Shown here piece after piece: positions 8,948 through 18,068 of a DNA stretch of 63,672 nt (positions are counted from its first letter, which is position 1; every line of letters begins with the position of its first letter). The position numbers and the translations under genes are program-made. Under the pieces are notes generated by a model. It made no database searches, was not told the DNA's origin, and saw only the letters and a list, made by a program, of their open reading frames with translations. This DNA comes from Methanothrix harundinacea (GTDB lineage Archaea; Halobacteriota; Methanosarcinia; Methanotrichales; Methanotrichaceae). The stretch is from the NCBI GenBank assembly GCA_001509375.1, contig LGFT01000002.1, positions 1 to 63,672 on the forward strand, read 5' to 3'.

Positions 8948-9295
8948 TTATCTTCTCAGCACTATGTCGAGGATCGCTTCTAGATCCTCCTCTGTGAGGG
9001 TGAACCGCTCTTTTGCGTAGATGGCCCTTATCTCGTCCTTGGTCTTTGGCCGGATGTCGGAGATCTTGATGGAGATCTCTGGGTTCATCTTCTCAAGGCC
9101 CGAAAGCTCCTCGACCATCTCTCGGCTATCGGTTGCCGTTCCTTCTGAGAAGATGTCGGCGTGCTTGATAGCCCTTCTAAGCTCGTAGCCGAGCTCCTCA
9201 GGCTCATCGGTCCTCTTGAGCCTTATCTCCTCTAGGGCCTCCTTCACCTCGGCGAGGGTCAAGAGCTCTTCGCTCAAAATATTTTTGACGATCAT
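8948..9295 (-). CDS. rpoF: RNA polymerase subunit Rpo4 (RpoF)
   Basis: This is the archaeal Rpb4 homologue, which with Rpo7 forms the stalk of RNA polymerase. The 115 residues start with MIVKNILSEELLTLAEVKEAL and end in the HRDC-like helical bundle (TKDEIRAIYAKERFTLTEEDLEAILDIV). It follows L21e by 1 nt on the minus strand and precedes DUF655, an order conserved in many euryarchaea. Confidence 0.95.
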   Translation of the reverse strand: MIVKNILSEELLTLAEVKEALEEIRLKRTDEPEELGYELRRAIKHADIFSEGTATDSREMVEELSGLEKMNPEISIKISDIRPKTKDEIRAIYAKERFTLTEEDLEAILDIVLRR

Positions 9296-9296
9296 C

Positions 9297-9587
9297 TTAA
9301 TTCTGGGGTTTCAGATGTTCTGGGAGGGATATGACCATCTTTTTGGCGTTTCCGTCCCTGACTTCCAGCAAATAAGCCCTGCCCCTCCGGCCCAAGACTT
9401 TGCCAGTCTTCCCGTGGAACTTGGGGTTGGGCATTCCCCTGTGGATGCTCGGGTCTAGAACGATGTGGACCATCTCTCCGTCGTTGAAGTCCTGAATCGC
9501 CCTGCTCACGGGGGAGATCCCCCGCCTTCTGACTGATTTGCTCAGCCTATCTCTAGTCCGTTTTCGTACTCCGTGTGACTTGGGCAT
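9297..9587 (-). CDS. rpl21e: Large ribosomal subunit protein eL21
   Basis: This 96-residue basic protein begins [18 protein letters not shown] and carries [20 protein letters not shown], both diagnostic of eL21. I chose the ATG at 9587 rather than the in-frame GTG at 9599, because all family members start with MPKSHG and because the bases from 9599 form a GTGGAG ribosome binding site. The gene then overlaps the end of pus10 by 35 nt, so the two are probably coupled. Confidence 0.96.
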   Translation of the reverse strand: MPKSHGVRKRTRDRLSKSVRRRGISPVSRAIQDFNDGEMVHIVLDPSIHRGMPNPKFHGKTGKVLGRRGRAYLLEVRDGNAKKMVISLPEHLKPQN

Positions 9588-10908
9588 CTGCCTCTCCACC
9601 TACATTTAATACGTCCAGCTCCACCACCTTCGCCCCGACGCCGAGAAGTCCTGCAAGGCTCGGCTCCGTTCTTCCATCGTCTCCGGATACCAGCTCTTTT
9701 ACGTAAAGGCCGCTTGTCCCCTTGAGGGTCATCCTGGCGGTCTTTCCTGATAGCCGGTCGAGCCGAAAGTCGAGGACCTCCCTCTTTCGGACCTTGTCGG
9801 CCCTTCGATGGGAGACTCGAGTTGGCGTGCGCTGTTCAACCAAGCCGACCAGTTTGTCCAGAACTGATTTAAGCTTTTCTTCTGATACTTCTTTTTCGAA
9901 TTCCACCAACATAGAGTAGCTCTTCTCGAAGAGGGCCTTCTTCAGGTGCTCAACCATCGCCTTTTCGGTGAATTCGAGGCCGAGGACCTCCACCTTTCCA
10001 GCAGCCCGACGGTTGATCTCCTCTTCGAGGCGGATCAGGTCGACGGTCCGGATCCGAGGAGATACCGCCTCCACGACGAAGGGCCTGCCAGTCCCCAGCA
10101 TCCTGGCGTCTATGTCCTCTCTCCCCGAGCCGTGAAATACGGTGTCGTCGCACCTGGTGGCCTCGATGATGGGATCGCGAATGAGCTCGTCTACCGACTC
10201 GGGGTACCTCCGGCCGGTGAAGTTGCAGCTCTCGCACCCGCTCCCGCCGCATTCGCGGCAGGGCCATCTCGTCTGGGGAAAGCCCCTCACCAGCTTTCGG
10301 TACCTGCCCCGGATGTAGAGGGAGCTGACCTGGACGTCAACCTGCCCCTCTCCCACGTTCAAGACCAAAAGAACGTCGGGCGAGCTGAAGCTCGTTGTCT
10401 TTTCCGTCCTTTCCGCGATCCTCTTTCCCACCTCGCGATTCAGCTCCGACTTCATAGGCTCTGCGTGCCGAGACCCGCCATCCGCCAGGATCAGCTCCTC
10501 ATTCTCGGCGAGAAGGCCGCTCATCTTTGTGCCGACGAGGAAGGTGCCGTGCTCGATGTGGCGTAGCTCTCTCTCCGCCGACTCTGCCCAGTGGTCGAGC
10601 CTCTCCGGCTCCATCTCCCCGAGACAGACCCAACATCGCTCCGGCTCGCCCTCAAGGCCCAGCTTCAGCCTCGCGCTCTTGGAGCTGGGAGCGAGTTCCT
10701 CCAGGATACCCCGACCTGAATCGTCCAGGGACCCGGCCATGGAGAGAAAGGTCTTGATGGCCCTGCCCCGTTCTGCATTCGTCAAGCCCGTCGAGAGCAT
10801 CGCGAACTGACGCCCAAGACAGCTGTCGCAGATGGGTCCGAGCTGGAGGATCCTCCTCGCGACCATCGTCAGCTTGGAGACGTCGTTTCCCATTTCATCT
10901 GAACTCAT
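9553..10908 (-). CDS. pus10: tRNA pseudouridine(54/55) synthase Pus10
   Basis: Archaeal Pus10 makes pseudouridine at tRNA positions 54 and 55. The 451 residues begin with the family's zinc-binding region ([10 protein letters not shown], later CWVCLG), and a second Cys cluster reads [16 protein letters not shown] at about 230-245. A THUMP-like region precedes the catalytic domain, which has [21 protein letters not shown] with the catalytic Asp. The C terminus ([21 protein letters not shown]) is conserved. trmY lies immediately upstream on the same strand and its product acts on the same nucleotide. Confidence 0.95.
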   Translation of the reverse strand: MSSDEMGNDVSKLTMVARRILQLGPICDSCLGRQFAMLSTGLTNAERGRAIKTFLSMAGSLDDSGRGILEELAPSSKSARLKLGLEGEPERCWVCLGEMEPERLDHWAESAERELRHIEHGTFLVGTKMSGLLAENEELILADGGSRHAEPMKSELNREVGKRIAERTEKTTSFSSPDVLLVLNVGEGQVDVQVSSLYIRGRYRKLVRGFPQTRWPCRECGGSGCESCNFTGRRYPESVDELIRDPIIEATRCDDTVFHGSGREDIDARMLGTGRPFVVEAVSPRIRTVDLIRLEEEINRRAAGKVEVLGLEFTEKAMVEHLKKALFEKSYSMLVEFEKEVSEEKLKSVLDKLVGLVEQRTPTRVSHRRADKVRKREVLDFRLDRLSGKTARMTLKGTSGLYVKELVSGDDGRTEPSLAGLLGVGAKVVELDVLNVGGEADAQVTRSTKTD

Positions 10909-10938
10909 GTTGCCGCATCTCTTTTTGTATCGCTAACT

Positions 10939-11565
10939 TCACTCTTTCGTCCCGTTCCCGTCTATCTCACTTTCATCTCGATTTGCTGCTTCTCTTCTAT
11001 CAAGTTCGTTATTTATCAGCACTATGCAATGGTCTGCGTGGAGGCTCCTGGGCCCCACGGAGACGATCGCAGCATTCAGGTCCGTCATGAAGGCCTCGTC
11101 CTCCTCTGAAAGGCCGATGTGGTCTCCGAGGACGAAGGTCCCATCAGCGCCCGAGGATAGGCCTCGATAGTCAGATCCGTCCTCTCTTAAATAGTAGGTC
11201 GCCCCGTCGCCGAAGATCTCCAGGTTCGCCAGGTCTCCGATCCTGACGAAGATCCCCGGCGTCGATTTGGTCCAATTGGAATCTACCTCCAGGGCCAGGG
11301 CCTTCTTTAGCAGCGCTGCAGTAGTCCTCTCGTCGGGGTTGAGGTGGCGCAGATCCCTTCCCCGGAGTTGGATCGTCTTTGGAGAACCTCCTCCGCGCAA
11401 TATCAGGTAGACGTGGACGTCCCTCCTGATCCCATGGGAGAGGACGAAGGCAGAGTTGATGCACCGGCAAAGGATGTCGATCCTTCCGGAGGTGCCGGGG
11501 ATGTCCTCGAGGGAGAAGTCGGGGGTCGTAGCCGCCCGATTTCCCACCACTACGAAGTTTCTCAT
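10939..11565 (-). CDS. trmY: tRNA (pseudouridine(54)-N1)-methyltransferase TrmY
   Basis: TrmY methylates the pseudouridine made by Pus10 at tRNA position 54, giving m1-pseudouridine in place of ribothymidine. The 208-residue protein is a SPOUT enzyme (former DUF358). It starts [11 protein letters not shown] and has the SAM-pocket segments [23 protein letters not shown] and [19 protein letters not shown]. The start at 11565 matches the family; a longer open frame upstream is not conserved sequence. The C-terminal tail is short and acidic. It lies 30 nt before pus10. Confidence 0.95.
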   Translation of the reverse strand: MRNFVVVGNRAATTPDFSLEDIPGTSGRIDILCRCINSAFVLSHGIRRDVHVYLILRGGGSPKTIQLRGRDLRHLNPDERTTAALLKKALALEVDSNWTKSTPGIFVRIGDLANLEIFGDGATYYLREDGSDYRGLSSGADGTFVLGDHIGLSEEDEAFMTDLNAAIVSVGPRSLHADHCIVLINNELDRREAANRDESEIDGNGTKE

Positions 11566-11661
11566 GGGATGAGGGTGGGAGAACTTAGTAAATCCCCTTT
11601 TTCGTCCCCGAAATTTTCGATGGGGCAATGAAGCGAAACTTCTCATAATTGCGGCATCATC

Positions 11662-11697
11662 TATATATTCAGCGATCCAAATCAGGATGGTGATCCT
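11662..11697 (+). promoter_or_regulatory. TATA box and ribosome binding site of the 11698 gene
   Basis: TATATATT-type sequence at 11662-11669 predicts a start near 11690. GGATGGTGATCC immediately before the TTG start is an extended Shine-Dalgarno sequence matching the 16S rRNA end. Confidence 0.6.
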
Positions 11698-12282
11698 TTG
11701 AAGAATATCTTACTTTTGGCGTCCTTCTGTTCCGTTGTCTCTCTGGCCGGCTTGGCCATTGGTGAAGAGGGTCAGCAAGATCTGCTGATCCAGGACAGCG
11801 GGAATGAGACGACGGTAAACCTCGCTGGCCTCTATTCGTCTGGATACTTAGGGGTTTCAGAAACTGTGAAGTTCACGCCGCCCAAGCCCGTCTGGATTCT
11901 GGATGCGGTCCAGATCCTTGGCTGGGACGGGTTCGAGGAGAATGGAACCCTGCCAGAGGAGCAGATCATGAGCATGGAGATCAGGGACGAGAATCTGAAC
12001 CTCCTCTATCGGTTCACGGATTCCCAGCTGCCTTATTTCACCTTCATAGGACAGCCGGGGATCGGCGTCATCGAAGTTCCCTCCTTGGCCATAAGCGGCG
12101 ACTTCTACGTATGCTTCTACGACCGGGGAGCCGTCGACGTCGGGATAGATAGAAACGATGCCGAAGGGAACTCGTACTTCTTCGATATGCAGACAAAAGA
12201 CCTCTTCCCCGCAGAGGTAGGGATAGTTGGCTCTGAGGAGCTGGTGCCCGTGAACTGGATCATCAGAGCGGTCGGGCACTGA
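11698..12282 (+). CDS. Secreted protein of unknown function
   Basis: The 194-residue product has a clear signal peptide ([22 protein letters not shown]) followed by a beta-rich mature domain with repeated aromatic strands, for example [15 protein letters not shown] and FYVCFYDRG. The start is TTG, supported by the TATA box and the extended ribosome binding site. I do not recognise the family. The overall look is a jelly-roll-like extracellular domain, but this is only an impression. It lies 23 nt before a PAC2 gene, so the two may be co-transcribed, though their roles look unrelated. Confidence 0.7.
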   Translation: MKNILLLASFCSVVSLAGLAIGEEGQQDLLIQDSGNETTVNLAGLYSSGYLGVSETVKFTPPKPVWILDAVQILGWDGFEENGTLPEEQIMSMEIRDENLNLLYRFTDSQLPYFTFIGQPGIGVIEVPSLAISGDFYVCFYDRGAVDVGIDRNDAEGNSYFFDMQTKDLFPAEVGIVGSEELVPVNWIIRAVGH

Positions 12283-12305
12283 AAAAGCCCGTCCATCCTC
12301 CCATC

Positions 12306-13010
12306 ATGTCCAAGAAAATCTTCGGTCCGTGCGTCTGCATCGGCGGCATGCCCGGCATCGGAAGCGTGGGGAAGGTGGCTGCAGACTATATCGGCACCGC
12401 CCTGGAGTGCGCGACCTTCCAGCTGATGGTATCCACCGGGTTTCCTCCCGAGGTCCCAGTAGAGGGCGGGATTGCAAGAGCCCTCCAGGTAGAGCTGAAG
12501 GCCCCGGGAGGGAGGGACGATCTCCTGGTCCTCACCGGGGACGCCCAGCCCCTGAAGCCGCCCCACATGTACAACCTGGCCGGAGAGATCCTGAATGCCC
12601 TTGCCTCCTACGAGGTTACGGACCTGATCACCCTGGCAGCCTACGTCGGAAGCTCCGAGGAGAGGGTCTTCGGAGTGGCCACAGACTCCGACTTGGCTTT
12701 CGCCCTCGAAGAGAGTGGCGTCGCCCTCCTTCGAGACGGGATCGTAGGCGGCCTCAACGGGATTCTCATCGGCCTCTGCCCCTCCTACGGGATGCGGGGC
12801 GTATGCCTCATGGGGAAGACCGACGGGGAAAAGGCCGTCGACCTAGGAGCCGCTGAGACTCTGATTGAGGCCACAAGCAGCCTTCTGGGCCTGAACGTCA
12901 ATACGGAGATCCTGGACTGGGCCCTCAGTGAGGAGCCGAAAGAGGACGAGGATGAGGAGAGAACGCGGCCCCATCGGCGAGAGGAAGACGATCACGCAGG
13001 ATATGGATAG
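12306..13010 (+). CDS. PAC2 family protein (proteasome assembly chaperone-like), paralogue 1
   Basis: This 234-residue protein belongs to the PAC2 superfamily, related to eukaryotic proteasome assembly chaperones. Features are an N-terminal GGMPGIGSVGKVAADYI segment, LLVLTGDAQP, VATDSDLAFALEESGV and GGLNGILIGLCPSYGMRGVCLMG. The C-terminal tail is very charged (acidic then Arg-rich). A second PAC2 gene sits at 44248 and the proteasomal ATPase PAN at 19191. The archaeal biochemical role is not established. Confidence 0.85.
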   Translation: MSKKIFGPCVCIGGMPGIGSVGKVAADYIGTALECATFQLMVSTGFPPEVPVEGGIARALQVELKAPGGRDDLLVLTGDAQPLKPPHMYNLAGEILNALASYEVTDLITLAAYVGSSEERVFGVATDSDLAFALEESGVALLRDGIVGGLNGILIGLCPSYGMRGVCLMGKTDGEKAVDLGAAETLIEATSSLLGLNVNTEILDWALSEEPKEDEDEERTRPHRREEDDHAGYG

Positions 13011-13868
13011 TTAAACAGCCCTCACCACAAGGGCGCCCCGGGGGACCCCCACCGTCATTGAGACCGGCTCGCACTTGGCCCTCATGACGTAGATGAGCCT
13101 TCCAGCCAACATATCGTCGAACTCGGTCATCGTCTCGAAGTTGCCCATACCCTTGGCTATGACCAGGAAGTCGTCGTCATGGAGGAGGTCGAGGAACTCT
13201 AGCCTCGCCTTCTCCAGGGATAGGCCAATGACAGGGCCCGTCGGTTCTATCGGGAGGGTCGTCATGGCCCTCAGCTCATCGGCGGTGACGTCGTTTAAGA
13301 TGGGTCCCGTCTTGGGTCCGATGACGATCTGCTTTCCCATCTCCAAAAGCCTCTCGATGACGAAGAGGTCGAAGACGACCTCACCGGCGTTGTCGGTGAG
13401 GTAAAGGATCTTCTCGAACCGGTTTATCCGCCGCCGCGCCTCCTCCAGGTCGCCGTCGAACTTCTCGTTCAGGGTCTCAAAAAAGACGTCCTCGAAGGAG
13501 TCGACGTCGAAGTCGTGGCCCTTGACCCCCCACTCCATGGAGTTGGCAGCGGCTGCGATCCTGATCAGGGCCTCGAGCTTGTCCTCCGCCTCCTCGTAAA
13601 ATCTCTTCGCGAGGGGGATGAGGGTGCTGGCCACCCGGTTGCTTTCGGCCTTCATCTCCCGATACGGGTCGGGGTTTTTGCTCCTCCTCTTCATGATCTC
13701 TTCCCGCTCGTTACCCACCACTGAGGGGACTTCCCCTTTGTGCTGTACCATGAAGTCGAGGAGTTCCTCCATCGCCTTCTTCTTCGAATCGTCGTCTGAG
13801 AAGAGTATATCGCATTCAAACTTGGCCCGATCGAGGATGCAGCTGTAGCAGTTTGAGGCCATCTTCAT
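13011..13868 (-). CDS. DUF89/ARMT1-like damage-control phosphatase family protein
   Basis: The 285-residue protein is a small archaeal DUF89 member, a family of metal-dependent phosphatases that remove harmful sugar or cofactor phosphates. Key features are the N-terminal CYSC pair, LYLTDNAGEVVFD (a metal-binding Asp-Asn pair) at about residue 155, and IAKGMGNFETM near the end. All are hallmarks of the fold. GGAGG lies 7 nt before the ATG. The gene starts 4 nt after the HDAC-family gene stop, so the two form an operon. The substrate is unknown. Confidence 0.87.
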   Translation of the reverse strand: MKMASNCYSCILDRAKFECDILFSDDDSKKKAMEELLDFMVQHKGEVPSVVGNEREEIMKRRSKNPDPYREMKAESNRVASTLIPLAKRFYEEAEDKLEALIRIAAAANSMEWGVKGHDFDVDSFEDVFFETLNEKFDGDLEEARRRINRFEKILYLTDNAGEVVFDLFVIERLLEMGKQIVIGPKTGPILNDVTADELRAMTTLPIEPTGPVIGLSLEKARLEFLDLLHDDDFLVIAKGMGNFETMTEFDDMLAGRLIYVMRAKCEPVSMTVGVPRGALVVRAV

Positions 13869-13872
13869 CCGA

Positions 13873-14721
13873 TTACCTCCCCGCCAGGACCGCTATCACC
13901 TCAGGGATGGCCTTCGAGGCCACCTCGGGGACAGAGCCTCCGCTAAGTACGAAGACGACGCCCTTATCGCCTGCGGCATTCAAGATGGCCCTCGCCATCT
14001 TGGGGTAGACGGCGGAGGTGAGCTCGAATCCGCCGTAGTCGTCGGCGTGGGAGTCGTGGCCGAATACCACAAAGCAGATCTGAAAATCGAAGTTCTTGGC
14101 CATCTCTAAGCTGCCCTCAAGCTCCCTGAGAAACTGATCGTCCCCGGCGTCAAACCCGATCCCGACGTCGTAGTTGTTATTCTTCCCGTCAAAGTTCGAG
14201 TTCTGTTGGTGGTTGAAGTTTATGTGGTAGACGTTTGGATCGGAGCCGAAGAAGTTTCTCGTCCCGTCGCCGAAGTGGGGGTCGACGTCGACGATAAGAA
14301 ACCTCGCAAGACCCATCTCCCTGAGTCTCATGATCGTTATCGCGAGATCGTTAAAGTAGCAGAAACCCCAGCAGCTCCCGGGGCTGGCGTGGTGGCCTGC
14401 AGTCCCTGTATAGGCGAAAGCGTTTTCTGCCTCTCCTCTCGCCACCATCTCAGAGGCCTTAAGGACGCTCCCCGCCGAGAGGAGGGCAACGTCGTAGTAC
14501 TGCCGGTTGTAAGACTCTGTCCTCATCCTCTCCATGTGCTCGGGGGTATGGGCCCTCTCGACGAGGGAGAGGGGTGCGGGCTCGGGCTCGAAGACCTGAA
14601 CCTTGTCCCCCTCCAGGAGCCCCGACCTGGCCAGAGCTTCAAAGGAGGGCCTGATGCGGTGCTTGAGGACGCTGTGCCCCTTCGACCCGAAGTCCTCGTG
14701 ATAGATGACGGCAACCTTCAT
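13873..14721 (-). CDS. Histone deacetylase superfamily protein
   Basis: The 282 residues carry the arginase/deacetylase fold with His110-His111 (GHHA), Asp145/Asp147/His149 (DVDPHFGDGT) and Asp223 (GHDSHADD), so the Zn ligands and the His pair are intact. The catalytic Tyr that stabilises the oxyanion, normally in GGY, is Ser263 here (LSGGS). This may mean a different acyl or polyamine substrate, a weak enzyme, or a binding protein. It is the first gene of a two-gene operon with DUF89. A GNAT acetyltransferase occurs in the window (53552), but no link is shown. Confidence 0.9.
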   Translation of the reverse strand: MKVAVIYHEDFGSKGHSVLKHRIRPSFEALARSGLLEGDKVQVFEPEPAPLSLVERAHTPEHMERMRTESYNRQYYDVALLSAGSVLKASEMVARGEAENAFAYTGTAGHHASPGSCWGFCYFNDLAITIMRLREMGLARFLIVDVDPHFGDGTRNFFGSDPNVYHINFNHQQNSNFDGKNNNYDVGIGFDAGDDQFLRELEGSLEMAKNFDFQICFVVFGHDSHADDYGGFELTSAVYPKMARAILNAAGDKGVVFVLSGGSVPEVASKAIPEVIAVLAGR

Positions 14722-14765
14722 GTTCCAGAGGTCTCTCCATCGACCTTATAAAACGTTCCGACCGC

Positions 14766-16301
14766 TTAGATCTGGGAGTACCTCGGGTACCTCTCCAGGA
14801 GCATCCCCTCGACGACGATGGGCATATCCCGCAGGGCGTCGTTGGCGGCCCTCTGGACCTCCCAGTCCTTGCCGGAGTATATGGTGAAGAGCGGCTCCCC
14901 CTTCTTCACGACCTCTCCCATCTTCTTGTGGATCCGGACCCCGGCCTTCTTGTCGGCGGGAGCACCAGCATTTCTTGCGATCTCGATTATCCTCTTGTTG
15001 TCGAAGGAGATGACGTAGCCGTTCGCCGGGGCGAGGATGTCCTGGTGATACTCGCCGATCTCGATATCGCTGCTCTTGACGCTAGGATCGCCACCTTGAG
15101 CCTCGATGATCTCCATCATCTTCTCGTGGGCCTTGCCGCTGGTGAGGATCCTCTCAGCCATGGTCCTCCCCTCGCCCCGGGCGGCGACGCAGCCCATCCC
15201 GGCGGTGCACCCGATCTCCAGCAGAATCCCGGCCAGGGAGAGGCTCTTCTCCCGGAGGCTGTTCGGACCCTGGCCGTTCTCGAGCATTGTGAGCGCCTCC
15301 TTCACCTCCAGAGCCGGTCCTACAGTCCTTCCTACTGGAGAGCCGCCGAAGGTCATGGCGCACTCGACCCTGATCCCGAGCCGGTCCCCCAGGTCGATGA
15401 GGTCCTTGGCCATCGACCTACCGTCGGCAGCCGTCGGCAGCTTCGTTCCGGGTCCCACGGGCATGTCCATAACCACCGAGTCTGCGCCGACCGCCCCCTT
15501 CTTGGCCATGATCGATGCCAGCATCTGGCTGTAGGGGTCGATGGTGAGGGCGTACTCGGCCCTGATCAGCTTGTCGTCGGCGGGAGCTATGTTCGTCGCC
15601 CCACCCCAGGCCAGGACTCCGCCGACGCTCTCCGCGATCTCCTTGATCTCGTCGGCACTGAACTCCACGGGTGCCAGAATCTCCATCAGGTCCGAGGTCC
15701 CCCCGGCCCCGGTGATGGCTCTGGAGCTGGTCTTTGGGATGAGGAGGCCCGCCGCCGCCACGATCGGCACCACCAGGAGGGAGACCTTGTTTCCGGGAAC
15801 TCCGCCGATGCTGTGCTTGTCCACCACGGGATGGGTGTCGAAGTGGATCCTCTCCCCGGTATCGATCATCGCCCTCGTCAACCACTCTGTCTCCTGAGAG
15901 TCGAAGTTTCTTATGTAGAGGGTGGTGAGGTAGGCGGAGATCTCGACGTCGCTGAGATTGTTGTCAACGATATCCTGAACGATCGTCCTGATCTGGTCTT
16001 CGGTGAGCTTCTCCTCGTTCATGATCCTCTTGATATAGCTGACAGAGAGGGGCTTAGGCGCCGGAGCCACGTCGACCTCCCTCGCCTCCCCGATTCTCTG
16101 GTGGGCCTCGGTGAAGATCCCGACCTTCCCGGGCTCCACCATCTGGGTGGTGACGTCCAAAATCGCGGTGAGGGAGGCGCCCTTAGCCTTCACCCGCACC
16201 CGATCACCGGCGTTCATGCCCATATCTCGCGCATCGGCCAGGTTCAGCATCACCTTGTACTGTCCAATCTCTATGTCAAAGGGGTTGACCTCGAATAACA
16301 T
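14766..16301 (-). CDS. deoA: AMP phosphorylase (thymidine phosphorylase family)
   Basis: The 511-residue enzyme has the archaeal AMP phosphorylase layout: an N-terminal double-psi-like domain of about 85 residues absent from bacterial thymidine phosphorylase, then KHSIGGVPGNKVSL, the SSRAITGAGGTSD loop and the C-terminal domain. It converts AMP and phosphate to adenine and ribose 1,5-bisphosphate. In archaea this feeds ribose-1,5-bisphosphate isomerase and type III RuBisCO. Neither partner gene is in the window. It stands alone on the minus strand between unrelated operons. Confidence 0.93.
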   Translation of the reverse strand: MLFEVNPFDIEIGQYKVMLNLADARDMGMNAGDRVRVKAKGASLTAILDVTTQMVEPGKVGIFTEAHQRIGEAREVDVAPAPKPLSVSYIKRIMNEEKLTEDQIRTIVQDIVDNNLSDVEISAYLTTLYIRNFDSQETEWLTRAMIDTGERIHFDTHPVVDKHSIGGVPGNKVSLLVVPIVAAAGLLIPKTSSRAITGAGGTSDLMEILAPVEFSADEIKEIAESVGGVLAWGGATNIAPADDKLIRAEYALTIDPYSQMLASIMAKKGAVGADSVVMDMPVGPGTKLPTAADGRSMAKDLIDLGDRLGIRVECAMTFGGSPVGRTVGPALEVKEALTMLENGQGPNSLREKSLSLAGILLEIGCTAGMGCVAARGEGRTMAERILTSGKAHEKMMEIIEAQGGDPSVKSSDIEIGEYHQDILAPANGYVISFDNKRIIEIARNAGAPADKKAGVRIHKKMGEVVKKGEPLFTIYSGKDWEVQRAANDALRDMPIVVEGMLLERYPRYSQI

Positions 16302-16383
16302 GTTGAACCTCTTTTAGCTTCTTGATAAGACTGTTTTCAGCTTCAAACGATCATCTTTTGGATCTCAAGCCTTAATTAATTCT

Positions 16384-17175
16384 CTATTCCCCACGGTCGC
16401 CTAATCTTCTCCAGTCTTGGGAGAGGACCTTGAGCCGGTCGATCATCTCTGATACCTTCCTTTTCCCTTCAATGTGGTCGGTGTTGCAGACTATCCGAAA
16501 TTCTTCTTTCGACTCGATGACCATCACGTCTGCCCCGAAGATCAGCCAGGATAGGTCCACGGCGACGCGGGCCATCTCCGACCAGGTGGTGGAATTCTCT
16601 CTCATGAACTCCCCCGCAATTTCTAGGGCCGATTCGACGCCCGCCCTCATCTCCTCTGAGAGCTCGATCCTCGACCAGAAGTCGTAATCTTCCCTGAGGT
16701 CGGGGTAAAGCTCCCTTATCGCCGTCTCGATGTAGAGGTTGTAGGCCACTGTCCTGGTGGGGTCAAAGGAGAGGACGCCGCATCTAGCTATCTTGTCGAG
16801 GTTCTCTTTTATCGTCGGAAAGTAGGCGGGAAATATCTCTGGGCCGGTCCTGAAGATTATCCTCTCTATTCCCAGGTCTGCGAGGACGTTGATCATCTCG
16901 AGAGTGATCTTGGCGCAGAAGTCGCAAGCTGAGCCGATGTGGCGCTTCATCACCTTCTCTTCGAAAAGGACGTGGTAGAACTCGTGGAGGAGGGGGTAGG
17001 GCTCGGCCTCCGAGAGATATATCCGATAGCCTTCATGCTTATGGACCGTCTTTCCGAGGACGAAGGGCTCATCACTGATCTCGACCTCGATCTCGACATC
17101 GAGCCTCCAGGCCCTCTTCAGCCCCTCTACAATTTTGGTGAGGCCTTCTCCAGAAGGGTCAGAGATCGGATCCAC
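16384..17175 (-). CDS. Uncharacterised protein with an HExxH zinc-protease-like motif
   Basis: The 263-residue soluble protein has HEFYH at residues 64-68 in a hydrophobic helix (LLHEFYHVLFEE), the zincin metal-binding pattern. His79, Cys84 and Cys87 follow soon after and could be further ligands. The rest is helical, with no signal peptide or membrane segment. I do not recognise the family, and proteolysis is only a suggestion. Its start overlaps the upstream nucleotidyltransferase gene by 49 nt, so it is the last gene of the aMBF1-Sua5-nucleotidyltransferase operon. Confidence 0.7.
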   Translation of the reverse strand: MDPISDPSGEGLTKIVEGLKRAWRLDVEIEVEISDEPFVLGKTVHKHEGYRIYLSEAEPYPLLHEFYHVLFEEKVMKRHIGSACDFCAKITLEMINVLADLGIERIIFRTGPEIFPAYFPTIKENLDKIARCGVLSFDPTRTVAYNLYIETAIRELYPDLREDYDFWSRIELSEEMRAGVESALEIAGEFMRENSTTWSEMARVAVDLSWLIFGADVMVIESKEEFRIVCNTDHIEGKRKVSEMIDRLKVLSQDWRRLGDRGE

Positions 17176-18068
17176 TCTCCCGTTGCCTCTCTCGATGTTC
17201 CCACCACGAGCCGTTCGCCCTCCTCCGTCTCCTCGACGACGCCGCAGGCATCGATCCTCTCGCCCGGCAGGGCTTGGCCTGCATAGGTGTGGGTATAGCA
17301 GAGGATCTCTGAGATATCGTCGTGGTCGATTTCATAGACCGCGGGGTTGTCGAAGGCAAACTCGGCCTCAATGACGCGCCCCTCGATCCTTCGCCTTCCA
17401 GCCTTTTTCCCCGGAGGGAAAGGCGGCCTGATCTGATCCCAGTCCCTGGTGAAGAGGAGGTCGAAGTAGGTCGCGTCCACAAGCCCCCGGTTCCCCTTCC
17501 TCCTCTCGTGGAGGACGAACTCGTCGCGACTGATCTCCGGGACCCTCTTTTGGTAGATCTTATCCCAGGTGGCCTCGTCCAGATCCCGGATCCTTCCATC
17601 CTCCTCTTTTGCCCTCTCGATGAGGTCCCTCGCCCGCCACCAATCCCTCCCGTAGACGAGGAAGTCTATGTCGGAGGCAGGACCATCTAGCCCCACCAGG
17701 ATTGAGCCCGTGATCCCCATCATCTCCTGGGGGACGCCGCCCTCTTTCAGGACCGAGACTATCTCTCCAACCCTGTCGTCCCTCTCCGCCACCTTTGGAA
17801 GCTCCTTTTCGGGCCGATAGATTCGTAGGATGTCCTCCTCGGGGACGACATGGACGTCTTGGATGTACTCGGGCTTTTCTCTCCGGAGAAACTCGTAGGC
17901 CATCTCGAAGTCGAGCTTCCGATACCTAACGCCGCCGGTCGTTCTCTCCCCATCTGGATCAGGGACATACCGCAGCATTGATCTGATACCCTCGGGGTGG
18001 TGGTAGTCTACCACCGCAAATATCCAGCCGTCTACAGTCTGGAGGAAATCTCTAATTCTCGCTCTCAT
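17127..18068 (-). CDS. Predicted archaeal nucleotidyltransferase (COG1665-like)
   Basis: The 313-residue protein carries a pol-beta-type nucleotidyltransferase core: GSILVGLDGPASDIDFLVYG at about residues 120-140, with the paired Asp residues of the metal site. The N-terminal region (DGWIFAVVDYHHPEGIRSMLRYVPD) and a C-terminal beta domain (EAEFAFDNPAVYEIDHDD) are typical of an archaeal family of unknown substrate. The start overlaps the Sua5 stop in ATGA, which indicates coupling. The tRNA-related gene upstream suggests an RNA substrate, but this is inference. Confidence 0.8.
   Translation of the reverse strand: MRARIRDFLQTVDGWIFAVVDYHHPEGIRSMLRYVPDPDGERTTGGVRYRKLDFEMAYEFLRREKPEYIQDVHVVPEEDILRIYRPEKELPKVAERDDRVGEIVSVLKEGGVPQEMMGITGSILVGLDGPASDIDFLVYGRDWWRARDLIERAKEEDGRIRDLDEATWDKIYQKRVPEISRDEFVLHERRKGNRGLVDATYFDLLFTRDWDQIRPPFPPGKKAGRRRIEGRVIEAEFAFDNPAVYEIDHDDISEILCYTHTYAGQALPGERIDACGVVEETEEGERLVVGTSREATGEWIRSLTLLEKASPKL

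Noticed and set aside
10939-11646. Longer start for TrmY at 11646
   Set aside because: The 27 extra residues are basic and not family-like. The family start [11 protein letters not shown] fits the ATG at 11565.
14928-16298. Long open frame of about 456 codons on the plus strand
   Set aside because: It is the antisense of the AMP phosphorylase gene, made open by high GC. Its translation is His/Asp/Leu-rich with no domain.
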